A program made the translations under genes and the position numbers. Below are positions 9,364 through 19,009 of a DNA stretch of 64,000 nucleotides, in pieces. Each line of letters starts with the position of its first letter. Position 1 is the first letter of the stretch. The stretch covers positions 682,001 to 746,000 of the forward strand of contig JAUSZU010000001.1 in NCBI GenBank assembly GCA_030817875.1, read 5' to 3'. Source of the stretch: Flavobacterium sp. W4I14. GTDB lineage: Bacteria; Bacteroidota; Bacteroidia; Sphingobacteriales; Sphingobacteriaceae. The notes under the pieces are model-generated. The model made no database searches. It saw nothing but the letters and a program-made list of their open reading frames with translations, and was not told where the DNA came from.

Positions 9364-10470
9364 TTAAAATTTAATAACGCTCCAATAGGCTTTTTTTGGT
9401 TTTAATTGCGTGTCGAAAAGTAAGGGATAATTTTTGCGGCCAGGTACCGGATAACCATCCAGCCAGGTACGACGATCAGAAATGTTCCAGAATGTAACGT
9501 TGGTGATTACATTTTTATATTTTCTGAACACGTTGAACACCATTTTGTACTTTGCAACCTGTTGAGCTTCAAGTTCGGCGGTGTAAGCGTCGCTTTCATC
9601 CGCACGTTTGGCACGTTTATTTTTCTCCCATGGATAAATGGAAAGATCTAACTCGGTAAACTGTATTTTAAGGCCCAAGGATGAATAGCGTTGAATTGCT
9701 GTAACGAGTTCTTTTTCAGTAGGTTCGTAGATAGACCAATGCGCCTGGAGGCCAACGCCATCTATTGGTACGCCTTTGTCTTTCAGGCTTTTGAGTAACT
9801 TGTATACACGTTCTCTTTTTTCTGGTCGTTCGGTATTGTAATCATTGTAATAAAGCTTTGCATCGGGATCGGCGGCATGTGCATATTCAAAGGCTTTAAT
9901 GATAAAGTCTTCACCACAGATCTGGTACCATTTCGAATTTCTTAAGTATTTTGTAGAATCATCGTCAATGGCCTCGTTTACAACATCCCATGCATATATT
10001 TTTCCCTTATATCGTCCAACTACGGCATCAATATGTGCTTTTAATCGTTGTAGCAATACAATTTTACTTACTTCCTTTCCCTCTTTATCTGTGAAAAACC
10101 ATGAGGGTGCCTGTTCGTGCCAGCATAAATTATGGCCACGTACTTTGATGTTGTTTTGCGCTGCAAAGCTGATGATCGAATCGGCTTCCCGCCAATTAAA
10201 TTTTCCCTCAACAGGCTGCATCGACTCCATTTTCATGGCGTTTTCTGCTGTAATGCTGTTAAAATGTTTTTTAATCAACGCACTTTCCGCTCCGCTCAGA
10301 TTTCTTTTGCCAACAGCAACACCAATTGAAAAGTAATTTTTGTAAAAATCTTTTAAACCCTTGCTATCTGTTTGGTAATTGGAAAGCGATTGACCCGTTT
10401 TACATCCTCCAAAGCCCAGTACGAAGAATAGAAATAGGATATAACTTGAAAATATATTTTTGGCACTCAT
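9364..10470 (-). CDS. GH10 endo-1,4-beta-xylanase, lipoprotein
   Basis: Retaining endoxylanase of family 10 (368 aa from the chosen start). I chose ATG 10470 over the upstream in-frame start at 10521. The shorter protein begins MSAKNIF and runs directly into a hydrophobic stretch ending in the lipobox FGGC; the longer one would put 17 hydrophilic residues before it and overlap the esterase gene. The acid/base Glu is in WDVVNEAIDD and the nucleophile Glu in QFTELDLS. It is close in sequence to the GH10 gene at 11444, a likely duplication with the esterase gene between. It is co-transcribed with GH115. Confidence 0.93.
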   Translation of the reverse strand: MSAKNIFSSYILFLFFVLGFGGCKTGQSLSNYQTDSKGLKDFYKNYFSIGVAVGKRNLSGAESALIKKHFNSITAENAMKMESMQPVEGKFNWREADSIISFAAQNNIKVRGHNLCWHEQAPSWFFTDKEGKEVSKIVLLQRLKAHIDAVVGRYKGKIYAWDVVNEAIDDDSTKYLRNSKWYQICGEDFIIKAFEYAHAADPDAKLYYNDYNTERPEKRERVYKLLKSLKDKGVPIDGVGLQAHWSIYEPTEKELVTAIQRYSSLGLKIQFTELDLSIYPWEKNKRAKRADESDAYTAELEAQQVAKYKMVFNVFRKYKNVITNVTFWNISDRRTWLDGYPVPGRKNYPLLFDTQLKPKKAYWSVIKF

Positions 10471-10507
10471 TGTATCTTGATCAGTTTGGAAAGTATAGGC
10501 TATTTGA

Positions 10508-11353
<846 letters not shown>

Positions 11354-11443
11354 TTATAGTTGATCGTAGTTGATGTATTGTTTCGCTTAATAACGGATGA
11401 TTTAGCTGTACATATTGTCTTTAATCATCAAATGGTTATTTGT

Positions 11444-12523
11444 TTAAAACTTTGTAACCTCGTAGTATGCTTTTTTGGGTTTTAAATCAGCATCAAATAA
11501 TAATGGAAAGTTTTTTCTACCTCTGGCATCGAGCCAGCTATAACGGTCGGAGAGGTTCCAAAAGGTAACACCTGTAATGTTTTTTTTATATTTTCTGAAG
11601 ACCTCAAAAACCATCTTGTATTTTTCCAATTGCTGTTGCTCCATTTCTGGTGTAAAAACAGCTGCATTAATGCCTTTTTCACCTGTAATCATTTGGCCGC
11701 CCTGTCTTCCAGAATACACGGAAACATCTAGCTCGGTAAATTGGATCTGGAGACCAAGAGACGAAAACAATTCAATAGATTTTTCAAGTTCGGAGCGGGT
11801 AGGGTTACTGATAGACCAATGTGCCTGTAATCCAACGCCATGGATGGGTACTCCTTTGGTTAACAGCTTTTTAAGCATCCGATATATCTTATCCCGTTTT
11901 ATAGGATTTTCCGTATTGTAATCGTTATAAAACAACAATGCTTTTGGATCTGCCGCATGTGCATCCCTAAATGCTTGTTCAATGAAATCCTCTCCTGCAA
12001 TGTTATACAGCTGAGATTTTCGGAAAGTACTGGTATCATCTGCAATCACCTCATTTACTACATCCCAAGCGTAAATTTTCCCACGGTACCGGGACACAAC
12101 GGTGTTAATATGGTTTTTGATTCTGGAAAGTAACACTTCTTTAGTTACCTGGTTTCCTGTAGAGTCTTTAAATAGCCATCTTGGCGTTTGGGCATACCAG
12201 ACTAAGCAGTGGCCCCTTACTTTTATCTTATTCTGTAGTCCAAATTGAACAATTGAATCTGCAATTTTCCAGAAAAATCTATTTTCAAAGGGGTGTATTG
12301 GACCCATTTTCATCGCATTTTCTGCAGTAATACTATTAAAATGCGTTAAGATTAATGCCTTTTCTTGATTATTGAGGTCGCTTGGCTTAACGGCAACACC
12401 TATGGGAAAATAATTTTTATAGTAATCTTTAAGCCCGCTGGCTCTTTTGTATGCACTTAAGGTTAGGATTCCTAAGAAAAGGAATAGAAGAATCGCTAAT
12501 AATTTATTTGGCTTTCGGCTCAT
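11444..12523 (-). CDS. GH10 endo-1,4-beta-xylanase, first gene of operon
   Basis: Family 10 endoxylanase (359 aa). The N-terminal hydrophobic segment (~8-24, LLAILLFLFLGILTLSA) is a signal peptide or anchor; there is no Cys for lipidation, unlike its paralogue at 9364. Catalytic Glu residues are in WDVVNEVIADD and QFTELDVS. It carries a short insertion (GRQGGQMITGEK) after the nucleophile strand that the paralogue replaces with a different loop. It leads the minus-strand run GH10-esterase-GH10-GH115-GH43 and lies directly behind the shared xylan promoter at 12546-12608. Confidence 0.93.
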   Translation of the reverse strand: MSRKPNKLLAILLFLFLGILTLSAYKRASGLKDYYKNYFPIGVAVKPSDLNNQEKALILTHFNSITAENAMKMGPIHPFENRFFWKIADSIVQFGLQNKIKVRGHCLVWYAQTPRWLFKDSTGNQVTKEVLLSRIKNHINTVVSRYRGKIYAWDVVNEVIADDTSTFRKSQLYNIAGEDFIEQAFRDAHAADPKALLFYNDYNTENPIKRDKIYRMLKKLLTKGVPIHGVGLQAHWSISNPTRSELEKSIELFSSLGLQIQFTELDVSVYSGRQGGQMITGEKGINAAVFTPEMEQQQLEKYKMVFEVFRKYKKNITGVTFWNLSDRYSWLDARGRKNFPLLFDADLKPKKAYYEVTKF

Positions 12524-12545
12524 AATCTGGTTTGATGATCAGTAG

Positions 12546-12608
12546 GCTAAATTATTCGGATTGTGGTTATGGGAATAGTTTATTTCGTCATTTTTACTAG
12601 TACATTTG
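12546..12608 (-). promoter_or_regulatory. shared xylan-locus promoter and operator, copy 2
   Basis: Upstream of the GH10 operon. The 30-bp box (12579-12608) differs from 3245-3274 at two positions. AATAATTTAGC at 12546-12556 is identical to copy 1, and the intervening 22 bp are the same length but unrelated in sequence, the pattern expected of conserved protein contacts. The rest of the 308-bp gap 12524-12831 holds nothing else I recognise. Confidence 0.78.
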
Positions 12609-12831
12609 AATAATCGGATGTTTTTTTTAGTAATTGTGTATTTATTCGCCCTTAGTAAATGCAACTGCAGCGATCTGGATTAGAATAATAAATCATTGCT
12701 GGAGTGTATTAGGATGGTGTTTTGTTGGTCAGATCTGGCATCTAGGCTACATGGGGCGTTAATGTGAAATTTGTGGAGAGATATTTCTGTGAAAATGATG
12801 TTTAAATTGAAGGTGGTCTAAGCCGGGAGCG

Positions 12832-13713
12832 TTAGCCTAACCCTTCGCTGGTCATTAGCACCCGTTTGATTGTACCATCTGGATTATAATAAAGATAATC
12901 AACGCAGACAGAACGCCTGTGACTACCTCCGCCCTTTAATGCGCCATTATGATAAAAGAAGTAGTTCTTTCCTTTGAATTCGAGAATGGCAGGACGGTTT
13001 GTTTCGCAGTTTCCAGCCAGTTCGTTTAATATTCCTTTGAATACCCATGGCCCATGTATGCTGGGACTCATAGCATAGGCTACCTTTTCCGGACTGCCAT
13101 AACCGTAAGTTAGATAATACCAGTCGTTTCGTTTAAAAACATGGGCACCTTCGGAGAAATCAGGTAGCTCAATCGTATTGATTTTGTCTTGTAGACTGAG
13201 CATATCGTCACTTAGTTTAGCGAAATAACACTGTTGGTTACCCCAAAAGATATAAGCCTGGCCGTCGGTGTCAATGATTACAGAAGGGTCGAGGTTTGCC
13301 ATCGGATTTTTGTCGAAAGGGATATCGTCCCCTGTGATCAGTGCCGAGCCGATTGCATCACGGAAAGGACCTGTAGGTGTTTTTGACACTCCAAGCGCAA
13401 TTGCTTTGCCTGGTATATCGCGATGGGAGACTGCAGCAAACCAATAAAATTGCTGTTTGTTAAAAACCACACAAGATGCAAATGCATCCCCACTAGCCCA
13501 GCTAAAATCCTTTGCCTGTAATGGTATTGGATGTTCTTCCCAGTTGATCAGGTCGGCAGAAGAAAAGCAGAGCCAGTTGCGCATGATGTAGTTCTGTACC
13601 CCTGGCGGTGCTTCATCGTGCCCGGTATATAAATATACTTTCTGATCGTATAACAAAACCGTTGGATCAGAAGTAAATTTGTGGCTGAATATGGGATTTC
13701 CTGTGTTGATCAT
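12832..13713 (-). CDS. GH43 enzyme without signal peptide, probably cytoplasmic
   Basis: Compact single-domain GH43 protein (293 aa) with catalytic Asp in TSDPTVL, Asp in LDPSVII and Glu in FSEGAHVFK. The protein starts directly with the first propeller strand. An in-frame TAG lies 24 nt upstream of the ATG, so no signal peptide can be added. It should work in the cytoplasm on imported oligosaccharides, in contrast to the other four GH43 proteins here. It is 308 bp from the GH10 operon and may have its own promoter. Repeat elements begin ~30 bp upstream, so an upstream end replaced by repeat insertion cannot be excluded. Confidence 0.85.
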   Translation of the reverse strand: MINTGNPIFSHKFTSDPTVLLYDQKVYLYTGHDEAPPGVQNYIMRNWLCFSSADLINWEEHPIPLQAKDFSWASGDAFASCVVFNKQQFYWFAAVSHRDIPGKAIALGVSKTPTGPFRDAIGSALITGDDIPFDKNPMANLDPSVIIDTDGQAYIFWGNQQCYFAKLSDDMLSLQDKINTIELPDFSEGAHVFKRNDWYYLTYGYGSPEKVAYAMSPSIHGPWVFKGILNELAGNCETNRPAILEFKGKNYFFYHNGALKGGGSHRRSVCVDYLYYNPDGTIKRVLMTSEGLG

Positions 13714-13744
13714 ATCATTTGCATCATCATAACACTAAATGGTC

Positions 13745-14045
13745 GAAAAATCGTCATTTCGACTGAAATGTTCCAAAGGACACCTTCGGAGGAGAAATCT
13801 TCCCAGAATCTTCATTGCGAGAAGCCTTTTTCCGCCGATAAAGCAATCTTACAACGATCGCTACCGGCGCTTTAAGATTCCCGCCTGCGCGGGAAAGACG
13901 ATCGTTCTTTGCAATCTATCAACGATAGCCTGTCGAAAGGCCTGTTTAAACATCCTTAAGGATATTTAAACAGACCCTTCATAGGAGCCCTTTGGACAAC
14001 AAGACAAGCATCTGAGACGAAATCGCCTTTATGATACACCCTCTT
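13745..14045. repeat. composite repeat: type 2 half, type 1 palindrome copy C, block B
   Basis: Three known pieces are joined. Part of a type 2 palindrome (13750-13810, compare 34093-34204) is followed by a type 1 palindrome (13811-13905). Block B (13921-14045) comes next and is similar to 30795-30920. Block B contains a ~32-bp palindrome around CCTTAAGG (13942-13973). It ends immediately at the stop codon of the DUF892 gene. No gene is seen in the gap 13714-14045. Confidence 0.78.
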
Positions 14046-14603
14046 TTATTCTGCAACGGCCTCTTCATTAACCGCATTGACAGCAATTTCAGTAAGTGCA
14101 ACATCGGTTGCCTTTTCATTTTCAAGGGTCTGAGAAAGCAGTTCGGCCACGTCACTGTGCCCAATATTTTCTGCAAACACCCTTAGGGTACCATAGGTTG
14201 CAATTTCGTAATGTTCTACTTTCTGGGCCGCCAGGATAAGTCCTGCATCTCTTATCATCGTACCTTTGTCGGTATCAGCAATAATTCCATCGGCTTCTTC
14301 CAGCAAACCTGCCATTGCATCACACTTTTTAGCTGCTGGTTTTTCACCCAAAAGCCCAAAAACTTCTTCCAGTACGCTCACATGTTGTTGAGTTTCCATC
14401 GTGTGTTTTTCAAAAGCTGCTGCAAGCTCAGGGCTGGTTGCTGCTTTCTGCATTTTTGGAAGCGCTTTAGCAAGGTGTTTTTCTGCCCAATAAATATCCT
14501 TTAATTCATCAATAAAAAAATCATGGAATTCAGAATTTTCTATTTTTCCTGTTTTTGATGTAGATTTTGAGGCTTTGTTGCCCGCTGTTTTTGTAGTTGC
14601 CAT
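14046..14603 (-). CDS. DUF892 (YciE/YciF-type) ferritin-like protein
   Basis: Four-helix ferritin-like protein of the YciE/YciF family, usually induced by osmotic, oxidative or general stress; its biochemical role is not settled. An N-terminal Lys/Thr/Ser-rich tail (~1-22) precedes the domain, which starts at FHDFFIDELKDIYWAEKHL. Carboxylate and His residues typical of the family are in MEAT-type positions (HTMETQQHVSVLEE) and in KVEHYEIATYGTL. The 185-aa length is typical. An ECF-type box (AAAACC/CCTGTT) lies 32 bp before the ATG, matching a stress role. The 3' end abuts block B of the composite repeat. Confidence 0.88.
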   Translation of the reverse strand: MATTKTAGNKASKSTSKTGKIENSEFHDFFIDELKDIYWAEKHLAKALPKMQKAATSPELAAAFEKHTMETQQHVSVLEEVFGLLGEKPAAKKCDAMAGLLEEADGIIADTDKGTMIRDAGLILAAQKVEHYEIATYGTLRVFAENIGHSDVAELLSQTLENEKATDVALTEIAVNAVNEEAVAE

Positions 14604-14634
14604 AATTATATTTTAATAGGTTTTATATTTATAG

Positions 14635-14660
14635 AACAGGCTGAAATTTCAAATGGTTTT
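14635..14660 (-). promoter_or_regulatory. ECF-type promoter before DUF892 gene
   Basis: Minus strand AAAACC-N14-CCTGTT followed by CTATAAAT, 32 bp before the start codon. It is almost identical to the iron-permease promoter at 50518-50543, even within the spacer (GAAATTT). Confidence 0.72.
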
Positions 14661-14700
14661 ATGTATTTGATTTTAAGCGCTCCTTGATGTATTAAATACC

Positions 14701-15513
14701 TCAGATAACCCCAATATCAAACACTCTGATCAGAATTTCTTTTTGATGAAACTGTTTTTCGAGTTTACTTTTGACGGCTTTCCAGAATTCTTTATCGAAT
14801 AATGCTACCATAACTTCAAATACAATCATTTTATCTTTCTCCAGCCTTGTTTGGTCCTGCCATTTACCTAACACGGGTTGGTGGGCATAGATGCTAAGTC
14901 CGCCGAATTTTTTTATCAGCAGCCGCTCCAGCGTTTTTAGTCTTGTATCGGCAGAAGGAAGGTCGGTAAGGGGCAAAAACAATTGGATGAGTTTCTGTTT
15001 ATCAGGATTTTTCCCGTAGCTTTTCTCGATCAGTTTGAAGGCCTGATCAGTTTGGATATGTCCGAGTATATCAAAAGACTTTTCAGCTTGTTTATTGTAG
15101 TTTACAAAAAAATCTTCTATAGCCGTCAATAACGCCGATGGAAGATCCTTTAATGATGTTATTTTTGCGTATGCTGGACTTATGTTAGCTATCGCAATAA
15201 AACGATCGTTACGTATTGTTTTTCCATTCCGCTCGCGCTGTTGAGCCTTTATCCCTCCAATTATCCTGCATTCTACCGCACAGCCTGTAAAATTTTTGAG
15301 TTCGGAGATGACCACGATATCAAGGGGATCACCGTCTTCTCCTACAGTACCAGGTAAAAAGCCAAAATCAAAAGGAAAAACCATTCCGGCAGGCAATAAT
15401 TTGCTCAGGATAAAAATATTGCTCTTGGGTTCATAATCAAATTTCTGCCGACTGCCTTTTGGGCTTTCAATAATGGCCTGTATCAATCTATCCATCATGG
15501 TCAATTTTAACAT
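14701..15513 (-). CDS. ppa: inorganic pyrophosphatase (family I) with C-terminal extension
   Basis: Soluble Mg-dependent pyrophosphatase. The N-terminal ~170 residues hold the family I signature with metal-binding Asp residues in DGDPLDIVV and the preceding FPFDFGFLPGT strand. The protein is 270 aa, against about 175 for a normal bacterial enzyme. Residues ~172-270 form an additional alpha/beta module (LFLPLTD, FGGLSIYA, GKWQ, FEVMVALF, FHQKEILIRVF) that resembles small stand-alone proteins rather than a pyrophosphatase part. Start codons at 15513, 15498 and 15495 are possible. It lies 11 bp after the stop of a decayed gene on the same strand. Confidence 0.88.
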   Translation of the reverse strand: MLKLTMMDRLIQAIIESPKGSRQKFDYEPKSNIFILSKLLPAGMVFPFDFGFLPGTVGEDGDPLDIVVISELKNFTGCAVECRIIGGIKAQQRERNGKTIRNDRFIAIANISPAYAKITSLKDLPSALLTAIEDFFVNYNKQAEKSFDILGHIQTDQAFKLIEKSYGKNPDKQKLIQLFLPLTDLPSADTRLKTLERLLIKKFGGLSIYAHQPVLGKWQDQTRLEKDKMIVFEVMVALFDKEFWKAVKSKLEKQFHQKEILIRVFDIGVI

Positions 15514-15524
15514 TTCTGATCTTT

Positions 15525-15761
15525 TTATTTTCCGGCTTCCATATACGGCACGTCTATCGGTTTAAATTCCGGAGCACCTTTCTGCGTTAAGAAAATAGTT
15601 AATTTAACAATAGCAGGTACTGAAAGGAATTCGCTCTTCCAGTTTTGAAAGGCCTCGAACCGAAAGTTGGCAAAAGCAAGGGTGAGGTTCTGCCAATAAG
15701 CATTTGGCCCACACTTTTCATCTATCTTCCATTCTAAAATCTGACTATTGGCCCCTAATAT
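15525..15761 (-). pseudogene. remnant of a gene upstream of ppa
   Basis: An open frame of ~78 codons ends in TAA at 15525-15527. It has protein-like composition (WKIDEKCGPNAYW, FEAFQNWKSEFLSVPAIVKL) but no start codon and a TGA at its left boundary. It looks like the C-terminus of a lost gene once co-transcribed with ppa. I do not recognise the family. On the plus strand the region 15690-15890 also holds a short protein-like open frame without a start, so the locus may be a rearrangement scar. The remainder to 15911 shows nothing else. Confidence 0.35.
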
Positions 15762-15911
15762 TCAGTTTGCAGGCTCTGCAGATCCTGATGGCGGTAGTGC
15801 AGAGGTCTTTTGGCCTAATAACAACCTTTACGGATAAATGGTTTTATGAGCGGAGGGCAAGAGCGGAACTTTTGTAATGAACAAATGAAGATCTGGCTAA
15901 AGCTTCTATTG

Positions 15912-16193
15912 TTACTGATTTACAAGGTGATTTTCAATTTCACCCGCAATGAGGTTAATTTCATGAATGCCTAATGATATCTGTGTCGCTTCGGAATTCA
16001 GTTCATGGTCGAAATATGCTAGCATTCCGGGATCAATCTCTTCCTGTTGAAGCAGTATCCAGTCCAGCCCCATTTTTCTGATGGCACCGAGGATACCGCC
16101 AAAATAAACGATTATATAATAATCTTCCTTTGGAATAATAGTCAGGGTAATTTTATCATCACCATGATCGATCTGGATATTAAATGGAACCAT
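15912..16193 (-). CDS. small conserved-looking hypothetical protein
   Basis: A 93-aa acidic cytoplasmic protein with no signal peptide and no recognised domain. It alternates beta-like segments (KITLTIIPKEDYYIIVYFGG) with an amphipathic C-terminal helix (EINLIAGEIENHLV). It has an ATG start and stands alone between the ppa remnant and the FAD/Rieske gene. A possible AAC-N18-GTTTG box lies only 9 bp upstream of the ATG, which would give a leaderless transcript, so I treat it as weak. Confidence 0.6.
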   Translation of the reverse strand: MVPFNIQIDHGDDKITLTIIPKEDYYIIVYFGGILGAIRKMGLDWILLQQEEIDPGMLAYFDHELNSEATQISLGIHEINLIAGEIENHLVNQ

Positions 16194-16284
16194 GAAATTA
16201 TAACCCTAATGTTGATGGATTTGTTTGGACATTTGGTCTATTTTATCCCCCTTTGGTAAAGGTTGAAATCATGTTCAGATTTTA

Positions 16285-17838
16285 TCAGGTTTGTCCAGTC
16301 TTATGGATTTCTATTCTCTCCAACGCTTTCCTTGGTGGCCCGGTAAGAACATTACCATCAGTAGCGTATCTTCCTCCATGACAAGGGCAGTCCCAACTCT
16401 TTTCACTTGCGTTCCAGTTAACAATACAACCGGCGTGTGTGCACACAGGGCTTAAAGCGATGGCCTTGCCGTTTATATCTTTATACAATGCGAGCTTTTT
16501 GCCATCTAGTTCTACTATTTTGCCTTCATCGTTTTTTAATTCTTTTGTAGACTGGATAATTTCTGTTCCAAACCGGTCAGCAACGAAATGATAGGCCACA
16601 TCTGCATTTTCCTGCACAAAATCCATAAAACCAGAAACGGGTTTCAATCGCGACGGGCTGAGCAGTTTCGCAAGATCGTTTTCAATACCCAATATCAGAT
16701 CGGTTAAGATAACTGCCGAAAGACTGCCGAAAATCATCCCGTTCCCGTTAAAACCTGTTGCTACAAAGCTGTTCGCATCACCACCCGGAAACTGCCCAAT
16801 ATAAGGTAGCCCATCTACAGGAACATAATATTGTGATGACCACCGATAATCGATTGAGCTGACGTCAAAGTTTTCCAGTGCATATTTCTCTAGTGCCGAA
16901 AAGGCCTTTTCCGGATCATCGTGCCCCGTCTTATGGTCAGCGCCACCAATTAACAGGTATTGATCTCCATCTATTTCATGACTTCGGAAGTAGTGGTAAG
17001 GCTCTTGCATATCGTAGGCCAGGCAGTTTGGGTAATCTCCGTTTTTAAGTTTAGCGGCCAGTACATAACTTCGGTAAGGTGCATTCCTGAGCGACAGGAT
17101 ATTAATTCCGGGTGGAATGTGTGTAGCCCATACCAAATGCCTGCCCTGAACGGTTATATTTCCTGCATTTATATAGTGGATGTCGTCTTTAAACGCACTG
17201 TTTTCGACAAAGGTATGCTCCAGGATATCTCCGCCCAATTTTAGGAATTCCCTGGCGAGGCCAAGTATATATTTTATGGGATGGAATTGTGCTTGCTCTT
17301 TAAATAATAATACGTGCTGGAAATCGATTGGAATGCCGTTTTCAAATACTTCACTTACCTTAACACCAGCCTGCTGTGAAGAGGAAAGGATGGATTTAAG
17401 CTGCTCGGTCTCTTCCTCATTCTGAGAAAAGAGGAAGGCATCTTTGTATGCAAAGTCTGCATCGATTTCGAGTGCTTTGATATTGCTGCGGATCATTTCG
17501 ATTATCTCTTTTGTAGCACGGGCAAGTTGGGCAGAGGCTTCTTTTCCAAAATCGCTATCGATCTCCGGATAGGTGGCATCCAAAAAGGTATTCAGGTGTG
17601 CGCTTGTGCCTCCTGTTGTACCAAAGCCCAGGTTTTGCGCTTCTATCAAAAGACATTTTTTACCCTTTCGCTGCAGTTCAAGTGCAGTGGTTACGCCGGT
17701 AATTCCTCCACCAACGATTACTACATCGTAAATTGTATTTTCTTTGAGCGGTTGGATTTCCAGGCGGGGATGCGAACCCTGCCATAAACTTTCATTTTTT
17801 CCGTCCCTGGCGGACGTAAGGTCGGTACGGTTTTCCAT
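16285..17838 (-). CDS. FAD-dependent oxidoreductase with C-terminal Rieske domain
   Basis: Fusion of a DAO-type flavoprotein and a Rieske [2Fe-2S] domain (517 aa). The FAD-binding motif VVIVGGGITGVTTALEL is at ~40-56, and the second FAD contact GFNGNGMIFG is near 370. The Rieske ligands are CTHAGC and CPCHGG at ~460-485, followed by GPPRKALERI. It probably oxidises an amine or amino-acid-like substrate with electrons passing to the cluster; the true substrate is unknown. An ECF-type box (AAAACC/CCTGTT) sits 19 bp before the ATG, which supports the start and membership in the stress set. Confidence 0.85.
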   Translation of the reverse strand: MENRTDLTSARDGKNESLWQGSHPRLEIQPLKENTIYDVVIVGGGITGVTTALELQRKGKKCLLIEAQNLGFGTTGGTSAHLNTFLDATYPEIDSDFGKEASAQLARATKEIIEMIRSNIKALEIDADFAYKDAFLFSQNEEETEQLKSILSSSQQAGVKVSEVFENGIPIDFQHVLLFKEQAQFHPIKYILGLAREFLKLGGDILEHTFVENSAFKDDIHYINAGNITVQGRHLVWATHIPPGINILSLRNAPYRSYVLAAKLKNGDYPNCLAYDMQEPYHYFRSHEIDGDQYLLIGGADHKTGHDDPEKAFSALEKYALENFDVSSIDYRWSSQYYVPVDGLPYIGQFPGGDANSFVATGFNGNGMIFGSLSAVILTDLILGIENDLAKLLSPSRLKPVSGFMDFVQENADVAYHFVADRFGTEIIQSTKELKNDEGKIVELDGKKLALYKDINGKAIALSPVCTHAGCIVNWNASEKSWDCPCHGGRYATDGNVLTGPPRKALERIEIHKTGQT

Positions 17839-17856
17839 AAGCTGTTTTTATATTAA

Positions 17857-17882
17857 AACAGGAGGTAAAGCGCAAAGGTTTT
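17857..17882 (-). promoter_or_regulatory. ECF-type promoter before FAD/Rieske gene
   Basis: Minus strand AAAACC-N14-CCTGTT, then TTAATATAA, 19 bp before the start codon. The spacer is unrelated to the other copies while both hexamers are identical to those at 14635 and 50518. Confidence 0.68.
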
Positions 17883-18021
17883 TGAATTATGCGCGATTTT
17901 TCGGGCTTATCTTGCTACCTTAAACGTAAGATTGTTCTTTTTGGATAAAAAAAGCCCGTTAATTTCTACAGATCTTTGATCAGTAAGATGATTAGTCGTG
18001 GTTGTGATAAATGGCGCAAAT

Positions 18022-18942
18022 TTATTTGAGTTTTTCACCTTCCACCATTATTTCCACAAGGCTGTGCATGAGATTTACTTTTAATCGGCTCTTTTTGATA
18101 TCATTTAACAGCTGGTCATCTACGTGGGCATCTTTTCCGTCCCATTTTATCTTTAAGTGTTTTGTTCTTATCGGCGGTATAGGAAACACTACATCTTTTC
18201 CTTTTGCAATTTCTGCGATATAATTTTTTAGGATTTCCCTTTGGTTTTCTTCTACAATTACCACATCAAAAAAACCATCGCTGGGATCTGCATGTTCGCT
18301 TAACCTCAAATTGGGGCCAAGGCGCGAAATATTCATGATTTCGACCATGATACATTTTTTTCTTATTTTTTTATCCTCTACTTCTATGCTACAGGTGTGA
18401 GCAGCATAGGTTTCGGTGATTGCCAATAACGTATCCAGTGCAATTTCGAATTCATCCTCAGCCGTTTTGATTGCTGTTGTATCCATTCCTTCGAGCTTTT
18501 GCATCAGTTTAGGAAAAATGCCAAAGCCAAAAGATTCGATGAAAAACAGTGGTTCAGTTGTTCCGGTAACCTGTCCAATATCAAATTTTCGCAGATTGTA
18601 ATTAGACCAGGAAGCTATATTACGGTCCAGATCTTCTGAAATACCAAGAGAGGTTGCAATATTGTTTGCAGTACCGAAAGGGAGAAGTGCTACTGGCCGT
18701 TTGTAACGCAGTTTTTTATCAAGAAGTTTGATAATTGTTTTTTTTATGGTTCCATCGCCGCCGGCAATGGCAATAAATGAAGTTTCGGGGCGGATATCTT
18801 TTAACGAACGTTTTTCAGAAGACGCGTAATCTATCGAAAAGCCATGACGCTCAATGGCTGACGAGAGTTTTTTTTCTGAATGTTTTTGCTGTCCCGCTCC
18901 AGGATTATGGATTACATGAACTAAAGGCGCTGGCTTTTTCAT
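18022..18942 (-). CDS. diacylglycerol kinase family lipid kinase
   Basis: YegS/DgkB-type lipid kinase (306 aa), expected to phosphorylate diacylglycerol or a related lipid at the inner membrane. The nucleotide-binding signature is AIAGGDGTIKK, followed by LPFGTANNIA, both classical for the family. A His-Asn-Pro-Gly motif (VIHNPGAG) opens the fold. I use ATG 18942; the longer frame to 19041 would add an unlikely hydrophobic 33-residue tail and overlap the divergent surE gene. A weak AAAAC-N17-GTT box is upstream. Confidence 0.88.
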   Translation of the reverse strand: MKKPAPLVHVIHNPGAGQQKHSEKKLSSAIERHGFSIDYASSEKRSLKDIRPETSFIAIAGGDGTIKKTIIKLLDKKLRYKRPVALLPFGTANNIATSLGISEDLDRNIASWSNYNLRKFDIGQVTGTTEPLFFIESFGFGIFPKLMQKLEGMDTTAIKTAEDEFEIALDTLLAITETYAAHTCSIEVEDKKIRKKCIMVEIMNISRLGPNLRLSEHADPSDGFFDVVIVEENQREILKNYIAEIAKGKDVVFPIPPIRTKHLKIKWDGKDAHVDDQLLNDIKKSRLKVNLMHSLVEIMVEGEKLK

Positions 18943-19009
18943 CTTTATTTGAACAATACAGGCCAGACTTAGTTTTATTAAGAGGTATAAACAGTAAAAA
19001 AAAATAGAT

